64,000 nucleotides of DNA, from assembly GCA_030549775.1 (NCBI GenBank), contig CM060174.1, forward strand, positions 96,612,132-96,676,131, written 5' to 3'. The stretch's first letter is position 1. Each line of letters starts with the position of its first letter. This stretch comes from Tamarix chinensis (Eukaryota > Streptophyta > Magnoliopsida > Caryophyllales > Tamaricaceae). The notes below the pieces were generated by a model. That model had not been told where the DNA came from, ran no database searches, and saw nothing but the letters and a program-made list of their open reading frames with translations. This document shows, piece after piece, positions 58,130 through 64,000 of this stretch. The position numbers were made by a program, and so were the translations under genes.

Positions 58130-59100
58130 CACCATAAGGAGGATAATCTCCTTAGATAAGAAAGGTTGCTAAACTACTCCAAGCACGCTAGTACTCTCCC
58201 ACCATTCACAATTATGTATACAAGTTCACAAAAAGATATGACATGCGTCAAAGGAATGGAAACCTCTCTCAAAGATAATAGATGTTGATAAATTTTTGGG
58301 AACCTCTATACATTAGTGGTAGTAGAGTATGTATCAAAGTGGGTAAAAACTGCAAAACTACCCACCAACGATGCTAAAGTAGTGTATTGTTTCTTGAAAC
58401 ATAATATCCTCACTTAATTTGGGTCATCCAAACCCATCATTAGTGACAAAGGCGCACATTTCTGTAATGAGGTATTTGATAATCTCCCAGCAAGGTATGG
58501 GGTCCGCCACAAGTTAGCCACACCCTATTACCCCTAACCAATTAATCAACCTGAAATTTCAAATAGGGAAATCAAGAGGATATATGAGAAGGTGATTAAC
58601 CTAAGAAGAAAAGATTGATCTACGAGGTTGGAAGACACTTTATAGGCTATCACACGACATTTAAAACATGTTTGGGGATTTCACCTTGTAGTGTAATCTT
58701 TGGAAAAGAATGCAAGCTCTTAGTAGAGCAACAAAATAGAGAGTACTAGGTAGTCAAGGTAGTTAAACTTGATCTACATGTTGTAGCATCATGAATGAAG
58801 TTACAACATAACAAACTATAAGAAATAAGGATTGAAGGATATGACAATACATTGATCTATAAAGCTAGGGTTAAGAAGTAATAAGAGGAAAAATACTTTA
58901 GATGAGAATTTAAGCCTAGGTAGTTGGTGCTGCTATTCAATTTTAGGATTAGGTTATTCCCTTGAAATATAAGTCAAGATGGATCAACCCTTATAAGATA
59001 ATTACTTTTTATCCCTATAGTGATATGGAATTAGAGAATGGTAAAACAAAGAAATAATACAAAGTCAATATCAGTCATGTCAATCATTATTAGGGCCCCA
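58130..59100 (+). pseudogene. Athila-like integrase remnant
   Basis: SKWVKTAKLPTNDAKVV-like stretch (58335-58385), then LVTKAHIS or equivalent in the frame IISDKGAHFCNEVFD (58435-58475), YGVRHKLATPYYP (58495-58530), EISNREIKRIYEKV (58552-58600), and at the end KYKSRWINPYKIITFYPYSDMELENG (58970-59040). These are the D, D-adjacent and E regions and the C-terminal domain of Athila integrase, with many stops. Confidence 0.82.
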
Positions 59101-59199
59101 CTATAATCAAAGAAAGGTTTTCAACCCATCTCCAAGATCCCTAAGGTAGATCTAATGAAAAGTTAGGTTGAAAGACTCTAACATAAGTGTTATATGAAG

Positions 59200-60717
59200 G
59201 AAACCCTATCTTTTTCATTTTAATATTCCTTATGTTTTTTTATCAAATAAAACATAATTTATTATACTCTTAATCCTATGGAAGCTACAACATAGGAAAA
59301 AAAAGGAGGGGTCGTAGTGCTATAACAAGTTGGGGTTGAACAAAAGAGAAGAAAAGAAAAAAAAAAGTTAAAAGGACTGAGATGATAAAATCATCATCGC
59401 CCTACATATAGCAACCATTAGGGTACTATAGAAGCAAGCATAGTATTGCTGCAATAACAAAAAAAATCTAGTTGGGTATGACATGTGGTTAAATTGATAC
59501 AACATGTCCCTCACAATGATTGCCTCATCTCTAGTAAGTTACCATCAAACTCTACACCACATTCAAATTTTTACTCTGAAATGTCATCCCCCTATAACCG
59601 TATACTTCCGTTTCACACTTCACACTATCTCCTTATATAACCAAATATTTTCTTCTCAATTTTCATAAATACTTTCTCACAGCCAAAACTTTATCCTCTA
59701 TTTAACCTCTACCCTACAATGGTGTATGTAAATTATACAACCCAAAAGACACTCTGTCCCTCCTTTAGAAATCCTAAGAGCTCAAACTTATATTCTCAAA
59801 ACTTTAATTATGTGAAATGAGCCTCCATATGAGTAAACTATATTTAGATTTCTATTATCTGAAGTTAAACTAAGGAATATTGGATAAAGGTGATTCTCCT
59901 ACCAAATCCTCACATAAGAAGGTCACTTTCAAGAGGCATGAAGAAACTCAATCCCTAAATATTGAGAAACTGACCACTTCCCTAAATCTCAATAAGAAGA
60001 CCTATATAACAACTCCCAAATCTTTTATCCCTCACTCCAAGCCTAAAGTCTCACTTAGCACTACACTCACCTCCTTAGCTAGATGTTAATGACAATAAAC
60101 TACCCATCAAGGTGATTAATGTACAAAAGAAGGATGTCAAGGAAAAATATTTATGCTCAAAGTACTTTCATCACCCTCAACCTCATTCATCTACTCACAT
60201 ATGCTCAACAAAGAAAGTCCTTTAAAGTACTTTAGTACCCCAGTTGACATATCCATCGATAATGGAAATGATGTCACTCTCTCTAAGTGACTCAATATAT
60301 GTAAGAGAAAGGCCCTTACTCCCTTATGGAAGGATGATGAAGTAACATCATCCTCCAATGATGCATTAAAAAGTGTAAAGCTAGCTCTTCCCAAGATCTA
60401 TAGAAGGTTGCTCTGGCCTCTAACCCTAGGAAACTAGGTACAACTTCAATAACTCAACTTACATTAGAAATCCATTTCATATCCATCTTTATTGATATAA
60501 AAATATCATACTAAGTGTAATTTATCCTAATGTTGCCATTAACCATCTAAATAGCCAAATGATGCATTTTAGAGATTAAATGGAATTATTTCCTTTATAA
60601 CCTTATAAATGCTACATGTAACATTGTAGCATCAACAATGTGCAACTACAAACATCAACACATGATGAACCTCCAATGAACCAATATAGAGATCATTGAT
60701 CCTTACCTAATTACACT
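59200..60717. other. region downstream of the Athila-like pol, no gene recognised
   Basis: Athila elements often have a long non-pol segment here. A 69-codon frame (59880-60089, MDKGDSPTKSSHKKVTFKRH) is lysine- and serine-rich and matches nothing I recognise. Treated as non-coding or decayed retroelement sequence. Confidence 0.4.
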
Positions 60718-60935
60718 AAAAAAGATTCAACATCAAGGTCTCTAATTGGTGGAAGAATTGATTATACTTGCACCCAATGTATCCTATATTCCAACCTAAA
60801 TGAGCTAGTATCACCAAATGATAACATATGTGCCCTAATAAACCCTTCCAAATTCTATAAATAGGGTAAGCAATCCAAAAAAAGGGGATCATCAAAGAAT
60901 TCTAGAAAGAAAAAAGTAGACAGGTTTGTTATAAA
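60718..60935 (+). repeat. dispersed repeat, copy 2 (LTR-like, with TATA box)
   Basis: Related to 43026-43230. Contains CTATAAATAGGGTAAGC (TATA box at 60856-60863) in a promoter-like setting. It may be the U3/R part of the Athila-like element's right LTR, or a solo LTR piece. Confidence 0.6.
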
Positions 60936-61278
60936 AAAAAATACCATCTATAGTATAGATGGTTGTAGCCTACACGGTTGTTAGATACCATTATCTTTTG
61001 ACATTTTTCACTATTGTCTATAACATTTTCTCTAGTGGTAAATGTGTTGCCAAAAATTGTGTGGCAAAGTGTATTAGCCATGGTATTTTTACTTATTATC
61101 CATGAATGTTCTTATAGCCTATATGACATGAAGGCCGTTAAAACTAAGAATTTGACTTCATAAAAAAAACAATTATATGGTCTTGATTTGACAATTATCT
61201 ACATAGGGTAGAAATAATCAATATATCACTCATGCAAACAAGAAATAAGGAAATTATAGATACACATATGTGGTTGGG
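60936..61278. other. spacer between LTR-like repeat and P450 3' end
   Basis: AT-rich, no genes or repeat ends recognised. Probably includes sequence downstream of the P450 transcript. Confidence 0.5.
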
Positions 61279-61284
61279 TTTATT
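61279..61284 (-). terminator. candidate polyadenylation signal of the P450
   Basis: The minus strand reads AATAAA about 30 bases after the stop codon. It is the nearest canonical plant near-upstream element. The spacing is short but acceptable for a plant 3' UTR; a transcript end would be needed to confirm it. Confidence 0.45.
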
Positions 61285-61314
61285 ACCTTACAAGAAAATA
61301 GGAAACTCTTGATA

Positions 61315-61968
61315 TTAATTAATACAAGTATCGCATGAAAATTGATCATATACATTCATAAGGAGCCTCGGTTTGATAAGAACATCTAGTGGCATCACTT
61401 TACTATTAGTCAATCCATCACTCCCAGTCATATCAACTTGAGCATCATCTGGGGTGTTAAACTCAAAGGCATGCAGAATATTAGCCAATGCAAGATGTAC
61501 AACTTGAAGAGCAAGCAATGATCCTGGACATGACCTTCTACCAGCACCAAATGGAATAAATTCAAAACATTTTCCCATAACATCAACATCCTTGTTTGTA
61601 GTCAAAAATCTCTCAGGTCGAAACTCTAAAGGATCTGTCGTCCAAACCTCTGGATCACGGTGGATCTTATATATGTTTGTTATGAGTCTAGTGCCTGCTG
61701 GAATGTGATAGCAGTCAATTGAGCAATCTTTGTCCAAAATTCGAGGTCCAGATAGAGGTGCCACAGGGTATAACCTGAGTGTTTCCTTGACAATAGCTTG
61801 TAGGTAAACTAAGTTTGGTATATCTGATTGATGCACTAGTCTACCCTTGCCAATGTGAGTGTCTAATTCTGCATAAGCTTTGTCTAAGACTTTGGGATTG
61901 TTCAATAAGAGCGATAATGCCCATGTTAGTGTTAGTGATGTTGTATCACTACCTCCTGCTATAAGAAT
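61315..61968 (-). other. CYP82-like P450 exon 2
   Basis: Codes for residues 315-531 plus the stop: helix I, ExxR, PERF, the heme-binding loop and the C-terminal beta region. It opens at ATT CTT ATA GCA straight after a TTGCAG acceptor. A possible earlier in-frame ATG upstream belongs to the intron, because the exon 1 donor joins here in frame. Confidence 0.9.
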
Positions 61969-62748
61969 CTGCAAGGAATTCAAATGTTAAGTACTTATAT
62001 AATTCCACTAAAGAAATTTTGATTAAAAAAAAGTTTGAGTAGCTAGTTGAAAGAGGTTCATGATATAAAAATCTATATGAATCATTCTTTGCTAAACTAG
62101 GGTTATGTTCTATTTGTCTATTTTAATTTATTTTTTACTAATCTAGCTTGATTTGGCAAGAATATACATGGCAAGAACCCAAACATGGCTCATGATTTGT
62201 GACATACTTTCCTCAAGATGAATTACTTGACCCTATTGCCCAAAAAAGCCTACAAATTAGGTGAGAATAAGGGGTTTCACGTGAATTGTACCAAAGAGGG
62301 TGAATTGGGGTAGTTAGATTTGAGTAACACACGAAGTGTACACATATCAAACTCAACGAGGGTGATTTGTATGTAGTTTGTAGTTTGCATTGTGATTATA
62401 TATATTGAAAAGTGAAACTTCAGCTAGGCAACTTTAAGGTTAGTTACATGGATCATTAAGTGTTGGTCATAATTTTTCACTCATGAACATCTTAATCCTC
62501 AATACATCAAGTTCATATTTGCATCACTTCATCCTAACACCTTAAATTCTTTTTTTTTTCTTTTTTTTTCACCAAGTCACCCATAAAGACGAGTACAATA
62601 TAATATATACGTTTAACAATCACTATAAAGCCGCATAAATATCGAGACATAAAGAATTTAAATTTAAGACCTATGATACTTAGGACCTTAGTCTCTCTAC
62701 TATTATAGGGATATATGTCCTCACCAATATTTCCCAACTCTTCTTACA

Positions 62749-62802
<54 letters not shown>

Positions 62803-63928
62803 TTTAGTAGAACACAAAGCAAAGTTATATGTTTATATATAAATAAATATTAGTCATGTTTTGCCTACTTATAATATTTTTATTAACTAGTTTATAAAGA
62901 AGATTAACCATTAGTTATTAAAATAATTTTTAAGTAGTTCTAAATGAATATTAGATAAGAGAAGAGAAAGAAATATGTATACATACCAAGGCAGTGGCTT
63001 TTATGATAGTATCCGACTCATATCCACCAAGATTTGTACCATCAAGAAGCTTCAATAGCACGTCTATAAAGTCTTGTTCTCTTTGATCCTTACCACAATT
63101 CTCCCGTCGTTGTTTATGTTCATCTAACCAACCTTGAGCAATGGAGTCCAACTCCTTCTTTGTTTCCTTTATAGCCTTTTCATGCCCACCCAAATCAAAC
63201 CACTTTATAATTGGAATAGAGTCACCCGCCACAAGTATCCCTAATAAGTAAAAAAAGCTAGTCAAGGCCTTCTGACACCTCCTAGCTTCCTCGTTTCCTC
63301 CACTACTTGACCCATAATACCGCTTTCCTGCCACCATTCTAACAATAATATTTGAACTTAATTCCGCAAACACTTGCTTCATTTCTACCAATGCACTACC
63401 AAACCCTTTCGTCTCTAATAACCACTTTTGGTATAATTCTGTAACGGTGGATTCAATTTCTGAGACACGCACGTGCTTGAGTAGCTCTAGTCTACGGTTT
63501 GAAAGAAGCTCAAGGATTGATATTTTGCGCAGTTCATGCCACACTATACCATATGGTGCAAATGCAAACATTGCACCGTCATAACTAAAATATTTGATAG
63601 CCAGGTGGTCTTGTGGGCGTGAGGAGACGGCGAGATCATTGGTTGTGAAGCATTCTTTTGCCATTTTCCAGTTACTGATCACTACGGCATTGCGGGTCCC
63701 GAGGCGGATGGAGAAAATTGGACCATATTTGTCGGCCATGGCTCCTAAGGTTGTGTGAAGGAGGGATTTGGCGTTGCCTCTTAGCATTGGGAGATGACCT
63801 ACTATTGGCCATGCACCTTTAGCTAGAGGTGGCGCTCTTTGGCTTTGCTTATCGGCTATTGATTTCGACGAAAACAGCAATACAAATAGTAGTATGAGAA
63901 CTATAATCGCTACAGAGAGAGCATCCAT
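61315..63928 (-). CDS. CYP82-like cytochrome P450, two exons, intact
   Basis: Join of exon 1 (62987-63928) and exon 2 (61315-61968), giving 531 residues, the usual CYP82 length. Visible in order: an N-terminal hydrophobic anchor (about residues 4-21), a proline-rich hinge PPLAKGAWPIVGHL (33-46), the helix-C WHELR motif (W130, R134), the helix-I AGGSDTT oxygen-activation motif (318-324), ETLR (E376, R379), PERF (432-435) and the heme loop FGAGRRSCPG with cysteine ligand C461. The C-terminal GLTNSKVMPLDVLIKPRL stretch and DLGGHEKAIK near 246-254 are typical of CYP82. The family comprises ER-anchored monooxygenases that use NADPH-P450 reductase; known members act on terpenoids, coumarins, flavones or alkaloids, so the substrate cannot be named. 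The first ATG precedes the anchor. I see no frameshift or missing key residue. It is the only host gene supported in this window, and it lies next to transposon debris. Confidence 0.93.
61969..62986 (-). other. P450 intron, phase 0, 1018 bp
   Basis: Bounded by GTATGT (62981-62986 complement) and TTGCAG (acceptor AG at 61969-61970 complement). Reading through the donor soon reaches a stop, and removing the intron restores the P450 frame exactly (KATAL then ILIAGGSDTT). The intron is AT-rich and holds a compound microsatellite at 62748-62799. I see no inserted coding sequence. Confidence 0.88.
62748..62799. repeat. (TC)n-(AC)n compound microsatellite
   Basis: About twelve TC units run directly into about fourteen AC units inside the P450 intron. 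It is a likely polymorphic marker tightly linked to the gene. Confidence 0.97.
62987..63928 (-). other. CYP82-like P450 exon 1
   Basis: Codes for residues 1-314, from the membrane anchor to just before helix I, and ends with codons for KATAL. The donor on the minus strand reads TTG|GTATGT, so the intron is phase 0. CYP82 genes usually carry their single intron at this place, just before the AGGSDTT motif. Only 72 bases lie upstream of the ATG inside the window. They form a purine-rich leader on the coding strand, and the core promoter cannot be located. Confidence 0.9.
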
Positions 63929-64000
63929 TGATTAATCAATCTATATGAGCACGGATGACCTCTCTTTTATTTTCTTTTCTTTTGTGTTTGTTTTTGTTTA

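Larger units (their letters stand above)
54060..59180 (+). mobile_element. Athila-like Ty3/gypsy retrotransposon, heavily decayed
   Basis: Plus-strand gag, protease, RT-RNase H and integrase traces follow in the normal order over 5 kb. Each matches the Athila/Tat branch rather than the Tekay-like elements elsewhere in the window. No LTR was identified on the left, where LTR-H abuts; 60718-60935 may be part of the right LTR. Stops every 50-150 bases. Confidence 0.85.

Overview
The window is a stretch of plant nuclear heterochromatin. It is AT-rich and contains one convincing host gene, at its right edge. The plant assignment rests on a two-exon CYP82-type cytochrome P450, on plant Ty1/copia, Ty3/gypsy and Athila-like retrotransposon remnants whose primer-binding sites match initiator tRNA-Met, on an L1-type LINE, a MULE transposase fragment and a tRNA-derived SINE, and on plant-style microsatellites. 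The species cannot be fixed from the sequence; a flowering plant with a repeat-rich genome is all I would claim.

Layout, left to right. 1-2557: a minus-strand copia element with both LTRs and an internal deletion that joins gag to reverse transcriptase. 2558-11298: a minus-strand very long LTR, split by a complete plus-strand solo LTR (7002-11110, perfect 5-bp target duplication). 11299-14690: decayed gag, protease and RT of the minus-strand Tekay/Del-like gypsy element that owns that LTR, plus the end of its other LTR. 14690-17409: a plus-strand long-LTR fragment. 18607-18945: a SINE with target duplications. 19370-22330: MULE and LINE fragments. 23300-32500: a truncated minus-strand long LTR, then a 5.1-kb plus-strand solo LTR only 29 bp away, then scraps of the gypsy interior. 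32970-41460: a 33-bp minisatellite split by a putative 8-kb CACTA-like element, which itself carries a full copia element (36286-40239). 45763-49790: an LTR scrap and a second gypsy lineage in which integrase, one LTR and gag follow in tandem. 49790-54048: another minus-strand long LTR split by a plus-strand solo LTR (50291-53704, perfect target duplication). 54060-59200: a decayed Athila-like gypsy. 61315-63928: the CYP82-like P450 on the minus strand, two exons, 531 codons, apparently intact.

The main pattern is a group of very large LTRs (3.4 to 5.1 kb) of one gypsy lineage. They share ends of the form TGTAAnnCCCC...GGGGTGTTACA. Inside they carry a roughly 1-kb CU-rich leader block in the best preserved copies, then AT-rich triplet repeats, then a minisatellite that differs from copy to copy, then a cassette of short tandem repeats. 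In two of these LTRs the cassette contains a recurring GATCCACCGG...AATAGTGG unit followed by small hairpins whose two arms change together between copies. That covarying hairpin cassette, and the repeated antisense placement of one long LTR in or beside another, are the least explained signals here. All retroelement reading frames are broken, so no active mobile element is claimed. All family assignments come from reading translated sequence by eye, without database searches.
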